From NCBI RefSeq assembly GCF_018780385.1, contig NZ_JADMJO010000035.1, forward strand, positions 1 through 64,000: a stretch of DNA of 64,000 nt. Reading direction: 5' to 3'. The number at the start of each line of letters is the position of its first letter. Position 1 is the stretch's first letter. The DNA comes from Hydrogenophaga sp. GTDB taxonomy: Bacteria > Pseudomonadota > Gammaproteobacteria > Burkholderiales > Burkholderiaceae_C. The translations under genes and the position numbers were made by a program. Shown here in pieces: positions 33,482-41,061 of the stretch. The notes under the pieces were generated by a model. The model saw nothing but the letters and a program-made list of their open reading frames with translations. It was not told the DNA's origin and searched no databases.

Positions 33482-35262
33482 TGCCCGTCCCAGGCCACGT
33501 CTTCGGCCGCAACCGGGACCGGAGCGCTGCGCAGGCTTTGCGTCGCGGCGTGGTCCACCTGGCCGTGGCCATCCAGCGCCACCTTGTAGACCTCACGCGC
33601 CACCTGGGCACTCACATACCCCTCGCGCACGTCTTCCGCCACCTTGTCGAGCTCGCGGTCCAGCGGGCTGCCGAAACCACCGCCACCGCCCGAGAGCATC
33701 TTGTAGGCGTCGCCGCGATCCAGCCGCACGTTGAAGATCTTGGCGTTGAGGTGGTCTGTCTTCCACTCGCCCTTGTGGCGCACCGCCAGGCCGTTGCCCA
33801 TGGCGTCGCCGCCACCGTCCAGCCCCCAGGGCTTGCAGTGCACGCGGTCGATGCGGGTCGTCACAGTGAAAGGGCTGAGCGCCTGCACCACCATTTCGGC
33901 CCCGAGACCGCCGCGGTAGCGACCGGCGCCACCGCTGTCCTTGCGGATCTCGTACTTTTCCACCAGCACCGGGTACTTGGCCTCAAGCTGCTCGGTCGGG
34001 CTGTTGTGGGTGTCGCCGTCGTTGATGCAGACCGTGACCGACACGCCGTCCTCGCTGCTCTTGGCGCCCCAACCGCCGCCCAGCGGGCCGATGCCCACGA
34101 TGAACAGGCGACCGTCTTCCGGGCTGATGCCGTGGATGTTGGGGAACACCAGGTCGGCGTGGTGGCCGGCGATGGAGCGGTTCGGAATCGCGGGCGCGAG
34201 CGCCTTGAAGATGGTGTCGATCACCGTCATCGGGAAGGTCATCCACACGCGCATCGGGTAAGGGCGCTCGGCGCTGATCACGGTGCCCATGGGCATGATC
34301 ACTTTGAGCGAGCGGAACGATCCGTCGTTGACCGGGTAGTCGGTCGGCGTGGTGAGGCACTTGTAGGCCACCTGCGCGCAGGCGATGCCGGTGGTGAAGC
34401 CCGAGTTGTAGAAGCCGCGCACCTGCTTGCTCACGTCCGACAGGTCCACCGTCATCTCCTCGCCCTTGACGGTGACCTTCACGCGGATCGGGATGCGCTT
34501 GCCGATCTCCAGGCCGTCGTCGTCCATGAAGGATTCGGCTTCGTACACGCCATCGGGAATCGACAGCGTGTTCTTGCGCGCCACGGCCTCGCTGGAGTCC
34601 ATGATCTGGCGGATCGATGCGTTCACCGCGTCGGCGCCATAGCGCTGCAGCAGCTCCACGTAGCGCCGCTCGCCGGTGGTGATGGCGGTGATCTGCGCAC
34701 GCAGGTCGCCCAGGGCGCGCTCGGCCAAGCGCACGTTCATCGCGATGATGTCGATCAGGTCCTGGTTCACCACGCCTTCGCGCTGGTACTTGAGGATCGG
34801 GATCTGAATGCCTTCGCTGAAGATGTCGGTCGTCACGTTGCCCAGCGTGCCGCCCACGTCCAGCCAGTGCGCCATGCAGCAGGTGAAGCCCTCCAACCGA
34901 CCCTCGTGGAAGATCGGCATGGTGAACGTGAAGTGGTTCAGGTGGCTGCCGGTGGTGTAGGCATCGTTGGTGACGAGGATGTCGCCCGGCAGGATGTTGT
35001 CAATGCCGAAGTGGCGGATCTTCGCCTTGACGGTTTCGGACATGCCGCGGATGAACATCGGCAGACCCAGACCGATGGAGACCGTGTCACCTTCCTTGGT
35101 GAACAGACCCACCGTGAAGTCCAGTGCCTCGTAAATGATGAGGTTGTAGGCGGTGCGCGTGAGGTTGGTCTTCATCTCTTCCGTCACGGCGTACAGGCCG
35201 TTGCGGATGATCTCGACGGTGACCGGATCGACGGCCGGGTTCTGGATGTCTCGCGTGTTCAT
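33478..35262 (-). CDS. hyuB: hydantoinase B/oxoprolinase family protein
   Basis: A 594-aa protein with ATG 35262, overlapping hyuA by ATGA. It belongs to the HyuB/N-methylhydantoinase B family, also found in acetone and acetophenone carboxylases: DPVTVEIIRNGLYAVTEEMK, NLTRTAYNLIIYEALDFTVG, LPGDILVTNDAYTTGSHLNH, AHWLDVGGTLGNVTTDIFSE, VDLSDVSKQVRGFYNSGFTT and AGRYRGGLGAEMV are all characteristic. HyuB works with HyuA in an ATP-dependent opening or carboxylation of a carbonyl/amide substrate. The substrate cannot be read from sequence. Length (about 590) is closer to hydantoinases than to acetone carboxylase alpha (about 770). Confidence 0.9.
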   Translation of the reverse strand: MNTRDIQNPAVDPVTVEIIRNGLYAVTEEMKTNLTRTAYNLIIYEALDFTVGLFTKEGDTVSIGLGLPMFIRGMSETVKAKIRHFGIDNILPGDILVTNDAYTTGSHLNHFTFTMPIFHEGRLEGFTCCMAHWLDVGGTLGNVTTDIFSEGIQIPILKYQREGVVNQDLIDIIAMNVRLAERALGDLRAQITAITTGERRYVELLQRYGADAVNASIRQIMDSSEAVARKNTLSIPDGVYEAESFMDDDGLEIGKRIPIRVKVTVKGEEMTVDLSDVSKQVRGFYNSGFTTGIACAQVAYKCLTTPTDYPVNDGSFRSLKVIMPMGTVISAERPYPMRVWMTFPMTVIDTIFKALAPAIPNRSIAGHHADLVFPNIHGISPEDGRLFIVGIGPLGGGWGAKSSEDGVSVTVCINDGDTHNSPTEQLEAKYPVLVEKYEIRKDSGGAGRYRGGLGAEMVVQALSPFTVTTRIDRVHCKPWGLDGGGDAMGNGLAVRHKGEWKTDHLNAKIFNVRLDRGDAYKMLSGGGGGFGSPLDRELDKVAEDVREGYVSAQVAREVYKVALDGHGQVDHAATQSLRSAPVPVAAEDVAWDGQ

Positions 35263-37337
35263 GAGCGGTCGCTCCCGATGTTGATTTGCAGGTTGCCGAG
35301 TTCGTCCACGCGCAGGTCGTCGCCCGGCTGGACCACGGTGGTGGAGGCGTGTTCCTCGATGAGTGCCGGCCCGGCAATCTGGTTGCGGGCGCGCAGCAGG
35401 TCGCGCTTGTAGACCGGTGTATCGGCCCAGCCACCCTGGCGGAAGTACACCGGCTTGACGCCGCGCAGCGCGGCTTTCTCGGGTGCGGCCACGCCCACAT
35501 CCACGCTGTGTTTCGGCGGTTTCTTCATGGTGCCCAGCACGGTCACACGCAGGCTCACCAGATCGGCCGGCTCCTTGGGCGCCGAGGTGCCGTAGCGCAC
35601 CTTGTGCAGATCGTCGAACTGGCGCTTGATGGCCGAGCGGTCCTTGTCCACGAAGAAGGCGCCGGGCAGGTCCACCGTGACGGCGTGCTCCTGGCCCACG
35701 TAGCGCATGTCGGCGGCGCGTTCGATCACCACGTCTTCTGCTTTGGTGCCCGATTGCGTCAGCGCCGCGCGGCCTTCGTCTTCCATCGATTTGTAGAGCG
35801 CTTCGATTTCATCAAACGAGACTTCGTCGAGTTTGCGGAACACCGAACGCACGTAGTCATAACGGCGGTCTGAGAACAACATGCCGTAGGCAGAGAAGTA
35901 GCCCGGTGCATACGGAATCAGCACCTTGCGGATGCCCAGCTCGCGGGCAATGGCGGACGCATGCAGCGGGCCGGCACCGCCGTAGACCACCATGGTGAAA
36001 CTGCCGGCGTCCAGGCCGCGCTCGGTGGTCACGGCCTTCACGGCGTGCGACATCTGCGTCACCGCAATGCGCAGGATGCCGTCGGCCGCGGCGGTCGGCT
36101 CCAGGCCCAGCGGGCCGGCGATGCGTTCCTGCATCTGGCGTTGGCAGCCGGCCAGGTCGAGCTTGAGTTCACCACCGAGAAAGTGTTCTGCGTCCAGGCG
36201 ACCGAGCAACAGGTTGGCGTCGGTCACGGTGGGTTCGGTGCCGCCCCGGCCGTAGGCCACCGGGCCGGGGATGGAGCCCGCGCTCTGCGGGCCCACGCGC
36301 AGGGCGTTGCCGGTTTCCACGCGGGCGATCGAGCCGCCGCCGGTGCCCACCTCGTGGATGTCCATCATCGGAATCTGGATCGGCAGCGCGCGCTCGTAGC
36401 CGCCGATGAGCGCCGAACCGGTGGTGAGCGGCCGGCCTTCGCTGATCACGCCGGCCTTGGCCGTGGTGCCGCCCATGTCGAAGGCGATCGCGTCGCCCAT
36501 GCCGAGCTGGGCACAAATGGCCTGGGCACCGATCACACCCGCGGCAGGGCCGGACTCGAGCATGCGCACGCAGTCGCGCCGGGCATGGGCGCTGGGAAAC
36601 AGGCCGCCGGTGGACTGCACGACATAGAAGTCGCCCTTGAATCCCTGGGTGCTCAGGTGCTGCTCCAGCTCGCCGAGGTAGGCCGAGACGCGGGGGCCGA
36701 CATAGGCGTTGGCCACGGCGGTGGAGACGCGCTCGAACTCGCGGTATTCCTGGCTCAGCTCGTGCGAGGCGCAGACGAAGGCGCCGGGCAGTTCTTCCTG
36801 CAGGATCTGCTTGACGCGCTGTTCGTGCGCGGGATTGCGGTACGAATGCAGCAGCAGCACGGCCACCGCTTCAATGCCCTGGCCGCGCAGTTCCTTCGCC
36901 AGCTCACGCACGGCGGCTTCGTCCAGCGGCTTGTGCGTGCTGCCATCGGCGCGCAGGCGCTCGGCGACCTCGAAGCGCAGCGAGCGCTTCACCAGCGGCT
37001 GGTGCTTGTTGAAGAAGAGGTTGTAGGCGTCAGGCCGGTTCACACGGCCGATTTCGTAGATGTCGCGGAAACCTTCGGTGATCAACAGCGCGGTGTTGGC
37101 GCCGTTGCGCTCCAGCAGGGTGTTGATCGCGATGGTGGAACCGTGCAGGAACAGGTTGCCGTCTTTCAGGTCGATGCTCGCGCTGTCGAGCGTGGCCTGA
37201 ATGCCGTTGACCAGCTGGCCGTGGGTGGACAGGGCCTTGCCGAACAGCAGCTTGCCGGTGGCTTCGTCAAAAGCCGCCATGTCGGTGAAGGTGCCGCCGA
37301 TGTCGACAGCGACCCGGAGTTGGGGTGGGTTGTTCAT
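35259..37337 (-). CDS. hyuA: hydantoinase A/oxoprolinase family ATP-dependent subunit
   Basis: A 692-aa protein with ATG 37337, 27 nt after the FAH-family gene. The opening RVAVDIGGTFTDMAAFDEAT is the phosphate-binding loop of the ASKHA-like HyuA family, followed by LFLHGSTIAINTLLERNGAN, LLITEGFRDIYEIGRVNRPD, DPYNLFF-type (AYNLFFNKHQPLVKR) and AIAFDMGGTTAKAGVISEGR. The C-terminal part ends GPALIEEHASTTVVQPGDDL, also typical. It would use ATP to activate the substrate for the HyuB subunit. Translational coupling to hyuB predicts equal amounts of both. Candidate activities: N-methylhydantoinase, oxoprolinase-like, or a carboxylase. Confidence 0.9.
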   Translation of the reverse strand: MNNPPQLRVAVDIGGTFTDMAAFDEATGKLLFGKALSTHGQLVNGIQATLDSASIDLKDGNLFLHGSTIAINTLLERNGANTALLITEGFRDIYEIGRVNRPDAYNLFFNKHQPLVKRSLRFEVAERLRADGSTHKPLDEAAVRELAKELRGQGIEAVAVLLLHSYRNPAHEQRVKQILQEELPGAFVCASHELSQEYREFERVSTAVANAYVGPRVSAYLGELEQHLSTQGFKGDFYVVQSTGGLFPSAHARRDCVRMLESGPAAGVIGAQAICAQLGMGDAIAFDMGGTTAKAGVISEGRPLTTGSALIGGYERALPIQIPMMDIHEVGTGGGSIARVETGNALRVGPQSAGSIPGPVAYGRGGTEPTVTDANLLLGRLDAEHFLGGELKLDLAGCQRQMQERIAGPLGLEPTAAADGILRIAVTQMSHAVKAVTTERGLDAGSFTMVVYGGAGPLHASAIARELGIRKVLIPYAPGYFSAYGMLFSDRRYDYVRSVFRKLDEVSFDEIEALYKSMEDEGRAALTQSGTKAEDVVIERAADMRYVGQEHAVTVDLPGAFFVDKDRSAIKRQFDDLHKVRYGTSAPKEPADLVSLRVTVLGTMKKPPKHSVDVGVAAPEKAALRGVKPVYFRQGGWADTPVYKRDLLRARNQIAGPALIEEHASTTVVQPGDDLRVDELGNLQINIGSDRS

Positions 37338-37364
37338 GGGGTGTTTCTCTCGGTGAGGGTGCGT

Positions 37365-38228
37365 TCAGGAGGCGCTGTGGTCGGTGCCGATGCGGTTGCG
37401 CAACACGCCCAGGCCGGTGATCTCGACCTCGGCCACATCGCCTTCCTTCATGTACATCGGCGGCTCGCGGCGGTCGCCCACGCCACCGGGGGTTCCGGTG
37501 GCGATCACATCGCCGGGCGAGAGCGGCGTGAAGCGCGACACGTAGGCCACGATGGTCGGAATGTCGAAGATCAGGTCGCCCACGCTGGCGTGCTGCACCA
37601 CTTGCCCGTTGACGCGCGTCTCCAGCGTGAGCGCGGTCACATCGGGCACGGAAGCGCGGTCCACCATGAAAGGACCGAACGGCGCGGTGCCAGGGAAGTT
37701 TTTCCCGGGCGTGAACTGGTGGGTGTGCTTTTGCCAGTCGCGCACGCTCACGTCGTTGAAGCAGGCGTAGCCGGCGATGTGGTCGAAGGCCTTCTCTTTG
37801 GCAATGTGCCGCCCGCCCGTGCCGATGACAAAGGCGAGTTCACCTTCCCAATCAAAACGCTCCGAGAAGGCGGGGCGCAGCACCACGTCGTCGTGCGCGG
37901 CCAGGCTGTCGTTGAAGCGCAGGAAGAGCGAGGGGTATTCGCTGTCGGCGCGCTTGGTCTCCGCCACGTGGCTCTTGTAGTTGAGGCCAACGCAAATCAG
38001 CTTGCCCGGGTTGGGGATCACCGGCAACAGGCGCACCTGCGAGGCCGCCAGCGAATCGCCAGAAGCCATGGCGGCCTCGGCCAACGCGCCCAGGGCATCG
38101 GCCGCGATCACGGCCTTCAGGTCGGCGAACCGCGCCTGGAAGGTGGCGGGTACCTGGCGGTAGTGGCCTGAATCGTCCAACAGGCCGTAGCTGGCCTGGC
38201 CACGGGTCTCAAAGCTTGCGTAACGCAT
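37365..38228 (-). CDS. fumarylacetoacetate hydrolase (FAH) family protein
   Basis: A 287-aa protein. ATG 38228 is chosen because a GGAGA site lies 8-9 nt upstream. It has the FAH core: LICVGLNYKSHVAETKRADS, PSLFLRFNDSLAAHDDVVLR, RFDWEGELAFVIGTGGRHI with the metal-binding E-x-E-type glutamates, YACFNDVSVRDWQKHTHQFT and GDVIATGTPGGVGDRREPP. Family members cleave or hydrate C-C bonds in beta-keto or acylpyruvate-type acids with Mg/Mn. As first gene of the operon it probably handles the product of the HyuA/HyuB enzyme. The exact substrate is unknown. Confidence 0.9.
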   Translation of the reverse strand: MRYASFETRGQASYGLLDDSGHYRQVPATFQARFADLKAVIAADALGALAEAAMASGDSLAASQVRLLPVIPNPGKLICVGLNYKSHVAETKRADSEYPSLFLRFNDSLAAHDDVVLRPAFSERFDWEGELAFVIGTGGRHIAKEKAFDHIAGYACFNDVSVRDWQKHTHQFTPGKNFPGTAPFGPFMVDRASVPDVTALTLETRVNGQVVQHASVGDLIFDIPTIVAYVSRFTPLSPGDVIATGTPGGVGDRREPPMYMKEGDVAEVEITGLGVLRNRIGTDHSAS

Positions 38229-38311
38229 CGGGTGGTTCTCCGGTGGTGTGCCCATCGCGGCGCGGTGGTGATGGGGGTGGAGTCTAGGTAGCCACCAGCC
38301 ATCTGCATAGA

Positions 38312-38348
38312 ATGCAATCTGACATTTCAGACATGCCTTGATTGGCAT
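38312..38348. promoter_or_regulatory. candidate LysR operator between divergent genes
   Basis: A perfect inverted repeat, TCTGA-CATT-TCAGA (38318-38331), lies 38 nt upstream of the lysR start and 90 nt upstream of the FAH gene. It is nested inside a looser dyad, ATGCAATC (38312-38319) and GATTGGCAT (38340-38348). LysR-type regulators usually bind a T-N11-A dyad in such divergent spacers, so this is the likely site. It was found by eye and is untested. Confidence 0.5.
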
Positions 38349-38368
38349 ACCATATCTGAGGAGACGGC

Positions 38369-39286
38369 ATGAACCCGAACGACTTTCGACTCTTCCTGGA
38401 GGTGGCCGAACTGGGCAGCTTCACCAAGGCCGCCGCGCAGCGCCAGACGGTGCAATCCCACATCAGCCGCCAGATCAGCGAGCTGGAGTCGGCCTGCGGG
38501 GGCGCGCTTTTCCGGCGCACCGGGCGCGGTGTGGTGCTGACGGATCTGGGGCAGCACATCGAGACCCGCGTGCGCGGCTGGGTGCGAGACACCGACCAAC
38601 TGCTGGCGGACATCCGCACCGATGCCGGCGTGCCGATGGGCGAAGTGAAGCTGGGCATCCTGCCCTCGGCAGCGCACCCGCTGATGACCCGGCTCTACCT
38701 GCGCCTGCAGGCCGAGTTTCCGAAGATCAAGCTCAACATCCGCGAGGGCCAGGGCGGCGAGCTGGACGCACTGCTCGACACCGGCAGCGTCGACATGGCC
38801 GTGTTGTTCCGCTACCAGAAGCCGGCTGGCCCCGACGAAAAACTCCTGGCGACGGTGGGCACCTACCTGGTGTCGCGCCCGGGTGACCCACTCACCCGAA
38901 ACGAGACGGTGGACTTCAGCAAACTGGAAGGCTTGCGCCTGGTGCTGCCGCGCAGACCCGCACACTGGCGCTCGGTGCTCGACGAAACCGCGCGCGGCAA
39001 GGGTTTCACCCTGCAGGCAGATGTGGAAGCCGACTCATTGCGCGTGCAAAAAGAACTGGTGGCCCACACCGAGCACCTGTACTCGCTGCTCGGCCCGTTC
39101 TCCATTGCCGACGAACTGCGTTCCGGTCGGCTGCAGGCGGCACGCGTGATGAATCCCGACTGCCGGCGCCACGTGACGCTGTCGCTGCCCAAGCAAGGGC
39201 AACTCACACCGGCCAGCAAGATCGTCGCCCGCCTGATCGAGGAAACCGTGGAGAGCTGGGGGAACCAGCTGAGCGAGCCGGCTTGA
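38369..39286 (+). CDS. LysR-family transcriptional regulator
   Basis: A 305-aa protein with ATG 38369 behind a GAGGAG site. The N-terminal winged helix-turn-helix is clear: DFRLFLEVAELGSFTKAAAQ, QSHISRQISELESACGGALF and RRTGRGVVLTDLGQ. The rest is the usual two-lobed effector domain (VKLGILPSAAHPLMTRLYLR, GGELDALLDTGSVDMAVLFR, TLSLPKQ-like ending). It is divergent from the FAH/hyuAB/cobW/bug operon and shares a 140-nt spacer, so it most likely controls that operon and itself in response to a pathway intermediate. The direction of control is not visible. Confidence 0.93.
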   Translation: MNPNDFRLFLEVAELGSFTKAAAQRQTVQSHISRQISELESACGGALFRRTGRGVVLTDLGQHIETRVRGWVRDTDQLLADIRTDAGVPMGEVKLGILPSAAHPLMTRLYLRLQAEFPKIKLNIREGQGGELDALLDTGSVDMAVLFRYQKPAGPDEKLLATVGTYLVSRPGDPLTRNETVDFSKLEGLRLVLPRRPAHWRSVLDETARGKGFTLQADVEADSLRVQKELVAHTEHLYSLLGPFSIADELRSGRLQAARVMNPDCRRHVTLSLPKQGQLTPASKIVARLIEETVESWGNQLSEPA

Positions 39287-39295
39287 CCCCGAGTG

Positions 39296-40282
39296 TCAGG
39301 GCCGGATGTTGTTGCGCTGGATCACGTCGGCCATGACGGCCGTGTCGCTCTCGATGCGCCGGCGCAGACCTTCGGGTGAGGTGCCCGCCACCTGCCAACC
39401 CTGGGCAAAGATCTTCTGGCGGATGTCTTCGCGCCGCACGATGTCCGTCAAGAGCGTGGCCAGGCGGTTCACATGGGCCTTGGGCAGGCTGTTGGGCGCG
39501 GCCACGGCGTTCCAGATTTCCAGTTGCAGGTTCTTCACGCCCGCTTCTGTCAGGCTGGGCAGCTCGGGCACAACGCTGCTGCGCCCGGCCGAGGTGACAC
39601 CGATCGCGTTGAGTTTGCCCGCGCGCACCTGGGCCATGGCCAGGCCCGGCGGCAGCATCGACATCTGGATCTGGTTGCCCAGCAGAGCGGTGATCACCTG
39701 CGGGTTGCCCGGGTACGGCACATGCACCGGTGCGATGCCGGCACGGCTCTTGAGCAGCTCCATGCCGAGGTGGGCCACGGTGCCCACGCCGGGCGTGCCG
39801 TAGTTCCAGCTCGTGCCCGACTGCCTGGCCGCTGCAAAGAAAGCGGCACCGCTGGGGCTGCCGGCGGGTGCGCTGAGCACGAGCGGTGCGACGGCGATCA
39901 ACGAGACCGGCGTGAGGTCTTTCAGCGGGTCGTAGGTGGTGTCGGGATTGAGGATCTTCGCGATCGTCATGTTGCCGTTGATCATCAGCCCGATGGTGTG
40001 ATCGTCGGTGGCGCGCGCCACCTGGGCCGCAGCGATGTTGCCGCCCGCGCCGGGCCTGTTTTCAATGAGCACCGGCTGACCCAGCGCCTGCGACAGCGGC
40101 TCGGCCAGCAGACGCGCCATGAGGTCGGGCGACGATCCCCCGGGGAAGCCCACCACGATCTTGAGCGGCCGGCTGGGCCACGTCGTCTGCGCCCGCGCGG
40201 CGGGCAGCACGGTGGCGGCCACCAGGGCTGCGGCTGTGGCCAGGGCGTGGCGGCGGGTGGGTGCTGGGGACTTCGGGGTCAT
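39296..40282 (-). CDS. Bug/TctC-family periplasmic receptor (second)
   Basis: A 328-aa protein with ATG 40282 and an AGAGGAAG ribosome site inside the preceding gene remnant. It has a twin-arginine-like start (TRRHALATAAALVAATVLPA) ending at ARAQ. The mature part shows IVVGFPGGSSPDLMARLLAE and LIENRPGAGGNIAAAQVAR, the Bug-family ligand loops, and ILNPDTTYDPLKDLTPVSLI. The start codon overlaps a stop codon (ATGA) that belongs to a leftover 3' end of a flavin monooxygenase gene, so this gene was once coupled to that monooxygenase, which now lies 5.7 kb away. The ligand may therefore be an aromatic acid; this is inference. Confidence 0.9.
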   Translation of the reverse strand: MTPKSPAPTRRHALATAAALVAATVLPAARAQTTWPSRPLKIVVGFPGGSSPDLMARLLAEPLSQALGQPVLIENRPGAGGNIAAAQVARATDDHTIGLMINGNMTIAKILNPDTTYDPLKDLTPVSLIAVAPLVLSAPAGSPSGAAFFAAARQSGTSWNYGTPGVGTVAHLGMELLKSRAGIAPVHVPYPGNPQVITALLGNQIQMSMLPPGLAMAQVRAGKLNAIGVTSAGRSSVVPELPSLTEAGVKNLQLEIWNAVAAPNSLPKAHVNRLATLLTDIVRREDIRQKIFAQGWQVAGTSPEGLRRRIESDTAVMADVIQRNNIRP

Positions 40283-40400
40283 GTCTTCCTCTTGGAGTGG
40301 GGTGAAGCGGTCGGGTTCTGCCAGGGCTCGGGCGACCCCTCGTGAAGCCCAGGATTGTCCAGCAAACGTTCACCCAGCAGGCGCATCGCGGTGTCGCGTC
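40279..40400 (-). pseudogene. remnant 3' end of a flavin monooxygenase gene, direct-repeat copy 1
   Basis: Read on the minus strand this 122-nt piece encodes DTAMRLLGERLLDNPGLHEG, then a short linker and ASPHSKRKT before a stop. It parallels the last 40 residues of the intact monooxygenase gene ending at 45965. By eye 106 of 120 aligned bases match, without gaps. Homology stops on the upstream side at an in-frame TGA, so it is not translated as part of a protein. Its stop codon overlaps the start of the Bug receptor gene (ATGA). It lies in the same orientation as the intact copy, so the two form a direct repeat around the segment 40401-45964. Confidence 0.8.
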
Positions 40401-40575
40401 AGTGCCCCGGAGCCCCGGGCGGAGCTCAGGGCGGGAACATCCCAAAAATATGGGAGGGAGTATCCGGCCACACCGTTTATCATTCCGTTCGTCGGTCGCG
40501 CTTCTGCATCTGGCGCTCCGTGTGCTTGGAGATTTCGGGCGATACCGCCCTCCTTTCTTTTGAACAGAGCTCACG

Positions 40576-41061
40576 ATGCCCACCCACCCACCGCGCTTTC
40601 CCGCCCGTTTCCTCATGGCTTGCGCCGTTGCTGCGGGCCTGGCCCTGGCTTCGTGGACGGGCATGGCGGTCGCTCAGGACAAGGCGCCTGTGGGCTACGT
40701 CAAGAACGTCAAGGGCACGGCAACGGTCACGACCGACGGCAAGGCCGTGGAGGCCCAGCCCGGAACACCTCTGCACCAGGGCAGCGAGCTCAAGACCGGC
40801 GCGCAATCAAGCATGGGCGTCATGTTCAAGGACAACACCATGATGTCCTTCGGGCCGAGCACGCTGCTCACCGTCGATGAGTACCTGTATGAGCCGGGTG
40901 AAGGCAAGCTCAAGCTGGGCGCGCGCATGGGCAAAGGCACGTTGAACTATGTGTCCGGCGTGATCGCCAAACTGCAACCCGAAGCCGTCACGATCAAGAC
41001 CCCCACGGGAATGATCGGCGTGCGCGGCACGCAGTTCCTGCTCAAGGTCTCTGAAGAGTGA
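40576..41061 (+). CDS. FecR-domain periplasmic protein
   Basis: A 161-aa protein with ATG 40576 and a signal peptide (FLMACAVAAGLALASWTGMA, cleavage near VAQD). The mature part is a single FecR-type beta domain: GYVKNVKGTATVTTDGKAVE, GTPLHQGSELKTGAQSSMGV, FKDNTMMSFGPSTLLTVDEY and TIKTPTGMIGVRGTQFLL, the last phrase being the family's hallmark. It lacks the inner-membrane anchor of true FecR, so it is a free periplasmic protein. It converges on the cyclase gene, the two stop codons touching (TGATCA, 41059-41064). FecR-domain proteins and CHASE2 cyclases often occur together, so it may modulate the cyclase sensor; this is inference. Confidence 0.88.
   Translation: MPTHPPRFPARFLMACAVAAGLALASWTGMAVAQDKAPVGYVKNVKGTATVTTDGKAVEAQPGTPLHQGSELKTGAQSSMGVMFKDNTMMSFGPSTLLTVDEYLYEPGEGKLKLGARMGKGTLNYVSGVIAKLQPEAVTIKTPTGMIGVRGTQFLLKVSEE

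Noticed and set aside
40537-40560. Hairpin GGGCG-ATAC-CGCCC followed by a pyrimidine run before the FecR gene
   Set aside because: It resembles a weak terminator or attenuator but has only 5 bp and no proper T run, so I do not list it as a site.
40062-40664. 200-residue minus frame overlapping the Bug receptor start
   Set aside because: It crosses the monooxygenase remnant in a wrong frame and has no motif or ribosome site.
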